A stretch of DNA of 64,000 nucleotides from Azohydromonas lata NBRC 102462 (lineage in GTDB: Bacteria; Pseudomonadota; Gammaproteobacteria; Burkholderiales; Burkholderiaceae_C), in contig NZ_BCTC01000019.1 in assembly GCF_001571085.1 (NCBI RefSeq), forward strand, positions 19,155 through 83,154, written 5' to 3'. The position numbers were made by a program, and so were the translations under genes. The first letter of the stretch is position 1. The number at the start of each line of letters is the position of its first letter. Under the pieces are notes generated by a model. It saw only the letters and a list, made by a program, of their open reading frames with translations. It searched no databases and had not been told where the DNA came from. Of the stretch, positions 19,599 to 28,101 are shown piece after piece.

Positions 19599-20513
19599 AT
19601 GACCCACACGACGCTTCAATATACCCTGGCCTCGGCCGCCTTCGCCCTGGGCCTGTCGCTGCAAACGCTGCCCGCCCAAGCCAAGGACAACAAGGCCGAC
19701 CTGGACGATGCCCCCACGGCATCGGCCAGCGGCTCGCCCCTTGGGCCGGCCGTTTATGGCGACAAAATATCGCTGGGCGCCGGCCATATCCGCACCTTCA
19801 CGCGGCATTACCAAAACGGAACGCCCTATGCCATCGGCGTGCGCTTCCCCGGCGCCACCCTCAAGCAATTGCCCACGGAACCCAACGACGGCCTCAATTG
19901 CTGGGACCTCAACGCCGACAACCGGATCGACCTGCACGACGAATGCTCAGGCGGCCACAACCGCAGCCTGTTTTTCGGCAAAAACAACACGCCCTTCCAA
20001 TGGATTTCCGTGGATTGGGAGCCTCATGGCCATGTACCTGAGGATATTTATGGCGCCCGCCATTTCGATTTCCACTTCTACATGACCGGCTTCGTGGAGC
20101 GCAACCAGATTGCGGTCGGCCCCTGCATGCCGGGCACCATCAACTGCGCGCAACACGAGGTCGCGGTTCGCCCCGTGGCAGCGCAATACCTGCACCCCGA
20201 CTTCTTCAACACCAACCTGGCCTTCTCCCGCATGGGCAACCATTGGGCCGACCGCACCAGCCCGGAATTCCACGGCCAGCCCTTCACCCAGACTTTCATA
20301 TTGGGCTCCTACGATTCGAAAATCACCTTTTACGAGCCCATGGTGAGCCTGGATTACCTGCTGAGCAAGCCCAACCAGTGCCACCCCGTCAAGCAGCCGG
20401 CCAAGTTCCAATCGGCGGGTTATTACCCCACCGAATACTGCATACGGCACAACAGCGCCACGGACGTTTATACGGTGTCGCTGCAGAAATTCGTGCGCCG
20501 GGCCGCCAACTGA
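19599..20513 (+). CDS. secreted His-motif protein, DUF5602/TTHB210-like (tentative)
   Basis: Exported protein of unknown function, 304 aa. A Sec signal peptide (TLASAAFALGLSLQTLPAQA, cleavage about residue 28) precedes the mature chain. The most striking stretch is GHVPEDIYGARHFDFHFYM (~144-162), which resembles the histidine motif of DUF5602/TTHB210-like proteins; this assignment is from memory. Residues 103-115 (DLNADNRIDLHDE) look like a calcium-binding EF-hand/dockerin loop, flanked by Cys101 and Cys116, which could form a disulfide. It is the first gene of the four-gene cluster, with a GGAG ribosome site, and is AT-richer than the housekeeping genes. Function is not known. Confidence 0.7.
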   Translation: MTHTTLQYTLASAAFALGLSLQTLPAQAKDNKADLDDAPTASASGSPLGPAVYGDKISLGAGHIRTFTRHYQNGTPYAIGVRFPGATLKQLPTEPNDGLNCWDLNADNRIDLHDECSGGHNRSLFFGKNNTPFQWISVDWEPHGHVPEDIYGARHFDFHFYMTGFVERNQIAVGPCMPGTINCAQHEVAVRPVAAQYLHPDFFNTNLAFSRMGNHWADRTSPEFHGQPFTQTFILGSYDSKITFYEPMVSLDYLLSKPNQCHPVKQPAKFQSAGYYPTEYCIRHNSATDVYTVSLQKFVRRAAN

Positions 20514-20592
20514 GCGCACACCCTCAACAATAAAAAGCCGACAAAGCGGCAACCATTCCCTCTGACTCATTTTCTACCCCAGGAGCATTATC

Positions 20593-21921
20593 ATGGAACA
20601 ATTCGATGCCATCGTGATCGGCGCCAGCGTGGCCGGCTCTCCCACCGCCACCTGGCTGGCCCGCAAGGGTTATAAAGTGCTGATGGTGGACAAGGCCACC
20701 TTCCCCCGCGACACGAATTCCACGCATTTCGTCTGGCCACGCGGCGTGTCTTATTTGAACCGCCTGGGCGTGGCCGACAAGATCACGGCCACCACGCCGC
20801 ACTTCACCAACGTCGAGGTGAATATCGAGGGCATACGCCTGCGCGGCCACGTGCCGCTGGCCGACCTCAAAAAGCGCTTCATGGCCCTGCACGGCAATGA
20901 CCACGGCGTGGTCGGCTATTACAGCGGCCCGCGCCGTTTCCACTTGGACCAATTGCTGCTCGACAACGCCCAGGAAAATGGCGTGGACGTGCGGCTGCGC
21001 ACCCACCTGCGCGGCCTGCTCATGGAAAACGGCCGCGTGGCGGGTATTCGCGCCGAAACGGCCGACGGCCAGGAATTGCTGGCCCGTGCCCGCGTGGTGA
21101 TTGGCGCCGACGGCCGGGTTTCATCGTTCGCTTCCATGGTGGGCGCCCAAACCACCCATGTGCGCGAGAAGTCCACGTTTGCCTACTACGGCTATTTCTC
21201 CGGCATCGAGAAACCCGAATTGGTTATCCACAAAAGGGGCCGTTTCGGCACCGCCATATTCCCGACCAATGAAAATAAACACTTGGTCCTGGTTTATGGC
21301 CCGACCGCGTGGTGGAGCGATTTCAGTGCCCATCCCGGCGAGAATTTCCAGCGCATCCATCGCTACGTCGCGCCGGAGGTGGCCGAGCTCGTGGCGCGCG
21401 CGCAGCGCACGGAACCCTTCAAGGCCATGGGCCGCATGGTGGCCTACCACCGGGAGAACTGGGGCAACGGCTGGGCGCTGGTGGGCGACGCCGGCAGCTT
21501 CAAGGACCAGTGGACGGCCATGGGCATCACCCACGCGCTGCGCGACGCGGAATTGATCTCCCAATATCTCGATGGGTATTTGCAGGGGGAAGTTTCCTGG
21601 TCCGACGCCTTGTCCGCCTATGCCGGCGTGCGCATGCAGGACTATGAAAGCTACTGGAATTTCGTCTGCGACGGCGCCGAAATGCAGCCCTATACCGCCG
21701 AACAATTGGCCTACTTCAAGGCCGTGTCGGAAAACCAGGACTCGGTGAACAAACTCATAGGCCAGATTGGCGACACGGTGAAATTCGAGGACTCCATTGC
21801 CCTCGACGCATCGCAGCTCGAAAACCACGGCACGCACTTCCGCAGCTTTGAAGCGGCCGGACGCCAGAACTTCGACAACCCCTTCAAGCGCGAGCCCAAG
21901 GCCGAACCAGCCCTGGCGTGA
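20593..21921 (+). CDS. FAD-dependent monooxygenase/halogenase-like oxidoreductase
   Basis: Group-A flavoprotein fold, 442 aa, probably cytoplasmic. The N-terminal dinucleotide site is IVIGASVAGSPTATWLARKG (residues ~7-26) with the ribose-binding acid in VLMVDKATFPRD; an internal VVIGADGRVSS (~169-179) and the second FAD motif WALVGDAGSFKDQWTAMG (Asp ~299) complete the signature. The fold is shared by aromatic hydroxylases, geranylgeranyl-reductase-like enzymes and flavin halogenases. The tryptophan-halogenase WxWxIP motif was not seen, so hydroxylation or reduction is more likely than halogenation. Strong AGGAG ribosome site; 31 bp upstream of the kinase gene. Substrate unknown. Confidence 0.75.
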   Translation: MEQFDAIVIGASVAGSPTATWLARKGYKVLMVDKATFPRDTNSTHFVWPRGVSYLNRLGVADKITATTPHFTNVEVNIEGIRLRGHVPLADLKKRFMALHGNDHGVVGYYSGPRRFHLDQLLLDNAQENGVDVRLRTHLRGLLMENGRVAGIRAETADGQELLARARVVIGADGRVSSFASMVGAQTTHVREKSTFAYYGYFSGIEKPELVIHKRGRFGTAIFPTNENKHLVLVYGPTAWWSDFSAHPGENFQRIHRYVAPEVAELVARAQRTEPFKAMGRMVAYHRENWGNGWALVGDAGSFKDQWTAMGITHALRDAELISQYLDGYLQGEVSWSDALSAYAGVRMQDYESYWNFVCDGAEMQPYTAEQLAYFKAVSENQDSVNKLIGQIGDTVKFEDSIALDASQLENHGTHFRSFEAAGRQNFDNPFKREPKAEPALA

Positions 21922-21952
21922 AATTGCCTGAACCCTCATCAAGGAGCCCACC

Positions 21953-22861
21953 ATGCCTACCGAAGCACTGCAGCTGGACAGCAAAGTCAAATTTTCCAAG
22001 TTCCGCGCGCCGGGCACTTGCGGCGAATTCGTTCAGGGACATATCCAGGGACGGGATTTCCTGGTCAATTGCCCCATCGACCTGTACTCCTATGCCGAAG
22101 TAGGCACAGCCGACAACGACGGCCTGCACATCGAGCGGGAAAGCGATTATTTCAAGATTCGCGACACGCTCACGTTGGCGGCTTACGAGCTGTTTTTGCC
22201 GCTGCGCCATGACATCCAGGTCAACAGCCCTATTCCGCGCGGCAAGGGCATGGCCTCCAGCTCGGCCGACATTGGCGCGGCGCTGAGCGCGTATCTGCAC
22301 GCCTGCGGCCAGCAAGTGTCGCCCCATATATTCGCCCGGCTGCTGACCGAAGTGGAACCTTCGGACTGCGTGCATTTCGCCGGCATTGCCCATTTGAATC
22401 ACCTCACGGGCGATTTGCTGGAGAGTTTGCCGCCCCCTTCCGGCATGCGCGCCCTCATCGTGGATTGCGGCGGCGAAATCGACACGCTGTGCTTTGACCG
22501 GCAACGCGCCCGCGCGGTGTACCGCAATCACGAAGATTGCATCACCGAGGCGCTGAGCCTGTTGAAACAGGGTTTGCGTGCCAACGACCCGGCCGTCATC
22601 GCCGTGGCCGCCACCATGAGCGCGACGCTGAGCCAGCAAATCCACCGCAAACCCCAATTCGAGGATTTATTGGCTTGCACCACGGAAAAAGGTGCACTGG
22701 GGGTCAATTGCGCGCACAGCGGCTCGGTGCTGGGCATTCTTTACCGCGAAGACAGCCGGCTCACGCACGAATTGCTGGACACGGTGCGCCGGGAATTCGG
22801 CGATTCACTGTCCATCGTGGGCGACTACAGAATCATTGGCGGAGGCTGCGATGCCCTCTGA
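21953..22861 (+). CDS. PduX-like L-threonine kinase (GHMP family)
   Basis: GHMP-superfamily kinase, 302 aa. PGTCGEFVQGHIQGRDFLVNC (from residue 20) matches the PduX-type N-terminal signature, and SPIPRGKGMASSSADI (~92-107) is the GHMP ATP-binding loop. PduX phosphorylates L-threonine to L-threonine-O-3-phosphate, normally to feed the aminopropanol arm of cobalamin. The next gene encodes a CobD-like decarboxylase and overlaps this one by 11 bp, so the pair probably works in sequence. Serine is an alternative substrate that the sequence cannot exclude. The glycine-rich motif IIGGGCDAL forms the very C-terminus. No cobalamin ring-assembly gene is nearby. AGGAG ribosome site. Confidence 0.78.
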   Translation: MPTEALQLDSKVKFSKFRAPGTCGEFVQGHIQGRDFLVNCPIDLYSYAEVGTADNDGLHIERESDYFKIRDTLTLAAYELFLPLRHDIQVNSPIPRGKGMASSSADIGAALSAYLHACGQQVSPHIFARLLTEVEPSDCVHFAGIAHLNHLTGDLLESLPPPSGMRALIVDCGGEIDTLCFDRQRARAVYRNHEDCITEALSLLKQGLRANDPAVIAVAATMSATLSQQIHRKPQFEDLLACTTEKGALGVNCAHSGSVLGILYREDSRLTHELLDTVRREFGDSLSIVGDYRIIGGGCDAL

Positions 22862-23951
22862 CAACGGCCTGGCCATTTTCGACACGCGGTTTCACAACCC
22901 GTCCATCTTCAGCATCCGCGCCACGGCGAACGCCAGGGACGTGCTGGATTTCTGCGTACCGGCCAATCCCTATTTTCCGCCACCCGCGCTGGTGGATCGC
23001 ATCCAGGCCGGCCTGGCCGACACCTTGAAGTACTACCCGGACTACGCTCCGGTGCACCAGGAAAACATCAGCCGCCTGATCGGCCTGCCGGCCGAAAACA
23101 TCGTCGTGGCCAACGGGGTGACGGAAATCATCACCCAGCTCTGCCTGGCCGCCGAGGCGCCATTGCTCACCGACGTGCCCACCTTCGGCCGCTGGACGGA
23201 TTTGCCGCTGCAATACGGCATGCCCATTCATTTCCTGGAGCGGCGCAGGGAAAACGGGTTTCGCCTGACGGTGGAAGAGATCGTCGCCAAGGTGAAATCC
23301 ACCCAGGCCCGCACTTTCATCCTCTGCAATCCCAGCAACCCGACCGGGGCCTGTTCCAGCGAGGCGGATATCGCCCGCCTGCTGGGCGAATTGAGACACC
23401 TGGCGCTGGTCGTCATCGATGAATCCTTCATCGATTTCGCCGCCACACCCTCGGCCGAGCGGCTGGTGCTGCGCCACGACAACGCCATGGTGGTGAAAAG
23501 CATGGGCAAGTCCCTGGGCTGGCACGGCATGCGCCTGGGTTATGGCGTGGCTCACACGGCGCTGGCCGAGCGGGTGCGTGCACGCCTGCCTTACTGGAAT
23601 ATCAACGGCCTGGCGGGCCAGGTGCTCAGGGACTTGCAGGACTTCCACGAGGAATACCGCGCGAGCTTCCCCAAGGTCGCCGCGGACAGGCGCTACATGC
23701 AGGAGCGCTTGGGAGAAATCAGCACTCTGGTGGTTTATCCCTCGGAGGCGAATTTCATCCTCGTCGAATTGCCGGCCGGGGTTTCCGGCAAGGCGCTGCG
23801 CAACGATTTACTGCAGCGCCACGCCATCTTCGTGCGCGAGTGCAGCAACAAGGTGGGCGGCAGCGAAGCCCTGCTGCGCCTGGTGGTGCGCAAGCGGCCG
23901 GACGTGGACCGGCTGGTCGCGGCCCTCAAGGACGTGCTCGCCACGGCCTGA
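22851..23951 (+). CDS. CobD-like PLP enzyme, probable threonine-phosphate decarboxylase
   Basis: Fold-type I PLP enzyme, 366 aa. It has NPSNPTG (160-166), VVIDESFIDF (187-196; the CobD-type DExFIDF rather than the HisC pattern) and the Schiff-base Lys220 in SMGKSLGWHGMRLGY with the carboxylate-binding Arg228. CobD decarboxylates L-threonine-O-3-phosphate to (R)-1-aminopropan-2-ol O-2-phosphate. The kinase directly upstream overlaps it by 11 bp and would supply that substrate. The start ATG 22851 follows GGAGG within the kinase end. A HisC-like aminotransferase role is the main alternative. No cbiB, cobQ or corrinoid gene adjoins, so its product may not be meant for cobalamin. Confidence 0.75.
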   Translation: MPSDNGLAIFDTRFHNPSIFSIRATANARDVLDFCVPANPYFPPPALVDRIQAGLADTLKYYPDYAPVHQENISRLIGLPAENIVVANGVTEIITQLCLAAEAPLLTDVPTFGRWTDLPLQYGMPIHFLERRRENGFRLTVEEIVAKVKSTQARTFILCNPSNPTGACSSEADIARLLGELRHLALVVIDESFIDFAATPSAERLVLRHDNAMVVKSMGKSLGWHGMRLGYGVAHTALAERVRARLPYWNINGLAGQVLRDLQDFHEEYRASFPKVAADRRYMQERLGEISTLVVYPSEANFILVELPAGVSGKALRNDLLQRHAIFVRECSNKVGGSEALLRLVVRKRPDVDRLVAALKDVLATA

Positions 23952-23971
23952 GCCCGCCCGCTTCAAGCCAC

Positions 23972-24631
23972 TCAGGTCACGGCAGCCCCGGCAGCGCCGG
24001 GGCCGCCGTGCTGTTCGCTGTGAAGCGGCACCGGCGGCCACACCGCCATCGCCGCTTCCACCACCTGCTCCAGCTTGGGCAGGCCCGCGCCATTGCGTGC
24101 CATCACGCTCATGCCCGCCACCGTGGCGATGAAGAAGGCGGCCAGCGCGGTGGCATCCGCCGCGGCGGGCAACTGAGCGTCCGCCTGCGCCTGCGCCAGC
24201 CGCTGGCGCAACAAGCCCTCGTTGCCCTGCAGCGCCTGCCGCAAGGCCTGCTCCACCCCCGGCGACATGGCGCTGGTCCCGCAATCGGCCGCGCCGGTGA
24301 CGATGAAGCAGCCGCCGGGCAGCTGCGGATCGGCAAACAGCGCGGCCAGCGCGCGCAGGAACTCCCACACCGCCTCACGCCCGTCCGGGTTGGCCAGCAT
24401 GCGCGCCGCCAGGCCGCTCAGGCGCCGCTCGGCATAGCGGCTCAGCGCCGCCAGGTACAGCCGCTCCTTGTCGCCGAAGGCGGCGTACAGGCTGGGCTTG
24501 TTGATGCCCATCTCGGCCGTCAGCTCCGACAGCGAGGCCTTCATGAAGCCCTGGCGCCAGAACACGCGCAGCGCGGCGTCCAGCGCCTGGTCAGCGTCAA
24601 AGGAGCGGGGGCGTCCGCGTTCCGTCGCCAT
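23972..24631 (-). CDS. TetR-family repressor
   Basis: TetR/AcrR regulator, 219 aa. The N-terminal HTH (~10-55) reads FDADQALDAALRVFWRQGFM, then LTAEMGINKPSLYAAFGDKERLYLAAL, with the C-terminal ligand/dimer domain after it. It is divergent from an SDR gene, and the gap between them holds two copies of a palindromic site, so it most likely represses itself and the SDR and is relieved by an electrophile or xenobiotic (inference). It converges on the CobD-like gene with only 20 bp between them. Its base composition resembles the genome backbone rather than the cluster to its left. Confidence 0.88.
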   Translation of the reverse strand: MATERGRPRSFDADQALDAALRVFWRQGFMKASLSELTAEMGINKPSLYAAFGDKERLYLAALSRYAERRLSGLAARMLANPDGREAVWEFLRALAALFADPQLPGGCFIVTGAADCGTSAMSPGVEQALRQALQGNEGLLRQRLAQAQADAQLPAAADATALAAFFIATVAGMSVMARNGAGLPKLEQVVEAAMAVWPPVPLHSEQHGGPGAAGAAVT

Positions 24632-24663
24632 GGCGGGTCTCCAAAAGGTTCTTGAAAATTATA

Positions 24664-24692
24664 TTCCGATCGGTACAGTATACCTGTCGGTA
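24664..24692. promoter_or_regulatory. doubled TetR operator and SDR promoter
   Basis: Two copies of T(A/T)CC-N4-GGTA: TTCCGATCGGTA (24664-24675) and TACCTGTCGGTA (24681-24692), 17 bp apart and each followed by CAG. A TTGAAA at 24652-24657 could be the -35 of the SDR gene with its -10 inside the operator, so bound repressor would block it. Confidence 0.65.
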
Positions 24693-24751
24693 CAGAAATC
24701 CGGCTTCACTGAACGGTTCCGCCCCGCAGGGGCATTCACTTGGAGATCGCC

Positions 24752-25501
24752 ATGGCAAGACTGACGGGCAAGAACGTGCTGATCACCGGCGGCACCAGTG
24801 GTATCGGCTTGGCCACGGCCAGGCTGTTCATCCAGGAAGAGGCGCGCGTGGTCATCACCGGGCAGGACGCGCAGCGCGTGGCCGAGGCGGCGCGGCTGCT
24901 GGGCCCGCAGGCCATGGGCCTTCGTGCGGACGTGACCTCGCTGTCGGACATGGCCGCCGCCGCGCAGCAGATCAAGGCGGCGCTGGGCGGTCTGGACGTG
25001 GTGTTCGCCAACGCCGGCATCGCGTTGCCCAAGACGATCGCCGAGGTGGACGAAGCGCACATCGACAGCCAGCTCGCCGTGAATTTCAAGGGCGTGCTCT
25101 ACACCATCCAGAAGATGCTGCCGCTGCTGCGCCGGCCAGCCAGCATCGTCATGACCTCCACGGCCATGACGGAGCGCGGCATCGCGGGCATGAGCGTCTA
25201 CGCCGCGACCAAGGCGGCGGTGCGCTCGCTGGCGCGCTCGCTCTCGGCCGAGCTGCTGGACAAGGGCATACGCGTGAACGTCGTGAGCCCGGGCCTGACC
25301 GAGACGCCCATCTACGGCAAGTTGGGCCTGCCCCAGGCCGCCGTGCAGGAGTGGGCCGGCGCGCTGCTCAAGCAGGTGCCGGCGCACCGGCTGGCGCAGG
25401 CCGAGGAGATCGCGCAGGCCGTGCTGTACTTGGCGAGCAACGAGTCGTCCTACGTGACGGGGGCGAATCTGCAGGTGGACGGGGGGATGGCGACGGTGTG
25501 A
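24752..25501 (+). CDS. short-chain dehydrogenase/reductase
   Basis: Classical NAD(P)-dependent SDR, 249 aa from ATG 24752 with GGAG six bases upstream. The Rossmann motif is TGGTSGIGLA (residues ~13-22), with NAG (~89), the catalytic Ser in MTSTAM, catalytic Tyr and Lys in YAATK, and the C-terminal YVTGANLQVDGGM signature. The absence of an Arg/Lys right after the glycine motif leaves the cofactor choice open. It is controlled by the divergent TetR gene; this TetR/SDR pairing is common in proteobacteria and often responds to aldehydes or quinones. Substrate unknown. Confidence 0.88.
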   Translation: MARLTGKNVLITGGTSGIGLATARLFIQEEARVVITGQDAQRVAEAARLLGPQAMGLRADVTSLSDMAAAAQQIKAALGGLDVVFANAGIALPKTIAEVDEAHIDSQLAVNFKGVLYTIQKMLPLLRRPASIVMTSTAMTERGIAGMSVYAATKAAVRSLARSLSAELLDKGIRVNVVSPGLTETPIYGKLGLPQAAVQEWAGALLKQVPAHRLAQAEEIAQAVLYLASNESSYVTGANLQVDGGMATV

Positions 25502-25555
25502 GCGGCGGGGGGCGGCATGGAAAAGCGGCGGCTGGGAGCCGCCGTCCGTGACGCA

Positions 25556-26332
25556 TCAGCCCGCCCGCCGCCGCGCCGACTCGTGCAGGCAGATGGCTGC
25601 TGCCGCGGCCACGTTGAGCGACTCCTCGCCGCCCGGCTGCACGATGCGCACGGTCAGCCCGCAGCGCTGCAGCAGCTCTTCGCGCACGCCCTGCCCCTCG
25701 TGGCCCATGACCCAGGCGCAGGGCCAGGGCAGCGCCGCCTCGTGCACCGCCTGCGCGGCGTGCGAGCTGGTGGCCACCAGCGGCAATTGCAGGGCGTCCA
25801 GGGCGTCCACGTCCACGCCCTCGACCAGCCGCAGGTTGAAATGCGCGCCCATGCCGGCACGCACCACCTTGGGCGACCACAGCGCCGCGCTGCCCTTGAG
25901 GGCGATCACTTGCGCAAAGCCCAGCGCGGAGGCGCTGCGCAGGATGCTCCCGAGATTGCCCGCGTCCTGCACGCGGTCCAGCACCACGGCGGCCTGGCCC
26001 GCGGCAATGTCCGTCATCGCGGGCGGCACCCACGTGAAGCCGATGCGCGCCGGGGACTCCAGCGCGCTGATGCCGGCGAACAGCGCATCCGGCACCACCA
26101 CGGCCTTGTCGGCGGCGGCGGCCAGCTCGCGCAGCGCCGGCTGCAGCCAGCCGGACTCGCTCACCACGGCCTGCGCCGGCCGTTGCCCGCGAGCCAGCAG
26201 CGCGCGGCAGAGGTGGTCGCCTTCCAGCCAGACCAGGCCCAGCTTGCGGTAGGCGGCCGGGTCCTGCGTGAGCTTGCGCAGCTTGACCAGCAGCGGGTTG
26301 TCGCGCGAGGTGACGCGTTGCGGCTCGTTCAT
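25556..26332 (-). CDS. TrmH/SpoU-family RNA 2'-O-methyltransferase
   Basis: SPOUT-class AdoMet-dependent RNA ribose methyltransferase, 258 aa. An N-terminal substrate-binding domain ([21 protein letters not shown], then [13 protein letters not shown]) precedes the knot domain with motif 1 [20 protein letters not shown], motif 2 [10 protein letters not shown] and motif 3 [19 protein letters not shown]. Its start overlaps the rnhB stop by 4 nt. RNA target (23S rRNA or tRNA) cannot be decided from sequence alone. The usual motif-2 GxE reads GHEGQG, consistent with activity. Confidence 0.9.
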   Translation of the reverse strand: MNEPQRVTSRDNPLLVKLRKLTQDPAAYRKLGLVWLEGDHLCRALLARGQRPAQAVVSESGWLQPALRELAAAADKAVVVPDALFAGISALESPARIGFTWVPPAMTDIAAGQAAVVLDRVQDAGNLGSILRSASALGFAQVIALKGSAALWSPKVVRAGMGAHFNLRLVEGVDVDALDALQLPLVATSSHAAQAVHEAALPWPCAWVMGHEGQGVREELLQRCGLTVRIVQPGGEESLNVAAAAAICLHESARRRAG

Positions 26333-26937
26333 GCCTCGCCTCCCGCCAAGCGGGCCGCCAGCGCCTCGCGCACGGGGCGGAAGCTGCGGCGGTGCGCGGC
26401 GCTGGCGCCATGCTCGCGCAGCGCGGCCAGGTGTGCGGGCGTCGGGTAGCCCTTGTGCACGTCGAAGCCGTAATGCGGCAGCTCGGCATGCATCTCCAGG
26501 CACAGCCGGTCGCGGTGCACCTTGGCCAGGATGGAGGCGGCGGAGATGGAGGCCACCAGCGCGTCGCCGCGCACGATGGCCTCGGCCGGGATGCGCAGCG
26601 GCGGCAGCCGGTTGCCGTCCACCAGCGCCTTGGCCGGCTTCAGGCGCAAGCCCTCCACGGCCCGCTTCATGGCCAGCATGGTGGCGTGCAGGATGTTGAG
26701 GCGGTCGATCTCCTCGACGCTGGCCTCGGCGATGCAGAAGCTCAGGGCGTTGGCGCGCACCTCGTCGAAGAGCTGTTCGCGCCGGCGCGCCGTCAGCACC
26801 TTGGAGTCGGCCAAGCCCTCGATGGGGTTGGCGTCGTCCAGGATGACGGCGGCGGCAACCACGGGGCCGGCCAGCGGGCCGCGGCCGGCCTCGTCCACGC
26901 CGGCCACCAGTCCGGGGACGTCGAAGCACAGCGCCAT
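26329..26937 (-). CDS. rnhB: ribonuclease HII
   Basis: Cleaves RNA in RNA/DNA hybrids, especially single ribonucleotides misinserted in DNA; 202 aa from ATG 26937. Catalytic acids are visible in [20 protein letters not shown] (Asp-Glu near residue 15), [22 protein letters not shown] and [13 protein letters not shown]. It overlaps the methyltransferase by 4 nt and follows lpxB by 4 nt, so all three form one transcription unit; lpxB-rnhB adjacency is widespread in proteobacteria. Confidence 0.95.
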   Translation of the reverse strand: MALCFDVPGLVAGVDEAGRGPLAGPVVAAAVILDDANPIEGLADSKVLTARRREQLFDEVRANALSFCIAEASVEEIDRLNILHATMLAMKRAVEGLRLKPAKALVDGNRLPPLRIPAEAIVRGDALVASISAASILAKVHRDRLCLEMHAELPHYGFDVHKGYPTPAHLAALREHGASAAHRRSFRPVREALAARLAGGEA

Positions 26938-26941
26938 TTGC

Positions 26942-28093
26942 TCAGGACCCCAGCAGTCGTGCGATGACATCGGTGGCGGTGCGCGCCGTATCGCGGCGCA
27001 GCAGGTGATGAAGTTCCATGAATCTTTGTTCCAGCGCTTGCGCGCGCTGCGGGGCGTCGAGCCACTGCAGCACCGCGTCGGCCAGCGCGTTGGGCGTGGC
27101 GTCGTGCTGCAGCAGCTCCGGCACCACGAAGTCGCGGCAAAGGATGTTGGGCAGCCCAACCCAGGGCTGGTAGCGCATGCGCTTCATGAGCTGCCAGCTC
27201 AGCGGGTGCAGCCGGTAGGCGATGACCATTGGGCGCTTGAACAGCGCGGCCTCCAGCGTGGCGGTGCCGCTGGCGATGAGCGTGGCGTCGCAGGCGGCCA
27301 GGGCCTCGTGCGAGCGGCCGTCTAGCAGCTCGACGGGCAGCCCGGCGCCGTGGGCGGCAATGTGCTGGTCCACCAGCGGACGCAGCCCCGGCGCCACCGG
27401 CAGGACGAAGCGCAGCGCGGGGCGCGCCGCGTGCAGCCGCCGCACCGCGCCCAGGAAGGCGGGCAGCAGGTTGTTGATCTCGCCGCGGCGGCTGCCGGGC
27501 ATGACGGCCAGCACGGGCTCGTCGGCCGCGAAGCCCAGCGCCTGGCGCGCGGCGGCACGGGGCACGTCCAGCGGGACGGCGTCGGCCAGCGGGTGGCCCA
27601 CGTAGCTGGCCTCAATGCCGTGGCCCTGCAGCAGCTCGGGCTCGAAGGGGAACAGGCACAGCACGTGGTCCGCGCTGCGCCAGAGCTTCTTCACCCGCCC
27701 GCCGCGCCAGGCCCAAATGGAGGGGCAGACGAAGTGCACCGTGCGCACGCCGGCCGCCTTGAGCCGCGCTTCCAGGCCCAAGTTGAAGTCCGGCGCGTCC
27801 ACGCCGATGAAGAGCTGCGGCCGCTCGCGCAGCAGCCGTTCGGCCAGCGCCTCGCGGATGCCGGAGATTTCGCGGTAGTGGCGCAGCGCCTCGGCGTAGC
27901 CGTGCACCGCCAGCTTGTCCGAGGGCCACCAGGGCGTGAAACCCTGGCCGGCCATCTTCGGCCCGCCTATGCCCGTGGCCGAGAGCTGCGGCCAGCGCCG
28001 GCGCATGCCGCCCAACAGCAGCGATGCGAGGAGGTCACCGGACGCTTCGCCGGCGACCATCGAGAAGCGAGGATCGCCTGCGATGGGTGCCAT
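26942..28093 (-). CDS. lpxB: lipid-A-disaccharide synthase
   Basis: GT19 glycosyltransferase joining UDP-2,3-diacylglucosamine and lipid X into the lipid A disaccharide at the inner membrane; 383 aa. It begins [20 protein letters not shown], with [28 protein letters not shown] [19 protein letters not shown]-type [10 protein letters not shown] and the donor-binding [17 protein letters not shown]. It is 8 bp downstream of lpxA. Normal length. Confidence 0.97.
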   Translation of the reverse strand: MAPIAGDPRFSMVAGEASGDLLASLLLGGMRRRWPQLSATGIGGPKMAGQGFTPWWPSDKLAVHGYAEALRHYREISGIREALAERLLRERPQLFIGVDAPDFNLGLEARLKAAGVRTVHFVCPSIWAWRGGRVKKLWRSADHVLCLFPFEPELLQGHGIEASYVGHPLADAVPLDVPRAAARQALGFAADEPVLAVMPGSRRGEINNLLPAFLGAVRRLHAARPALRFVLPVAPGLRPLVDQHIAAHGAGLPVELLDGRSHEALAACDATLIASGTATLEAALFKRPMVIAYRLHPLSWQLMKRMRYQPWVGLPNILCRDFVVPELLQHDATPNALADAVLQWLDAPQRAQALEQRFMELHHLLRRDTARTATDVIARLLGS

Positions 28094-28101
28094 GGTCGGC
28101 T

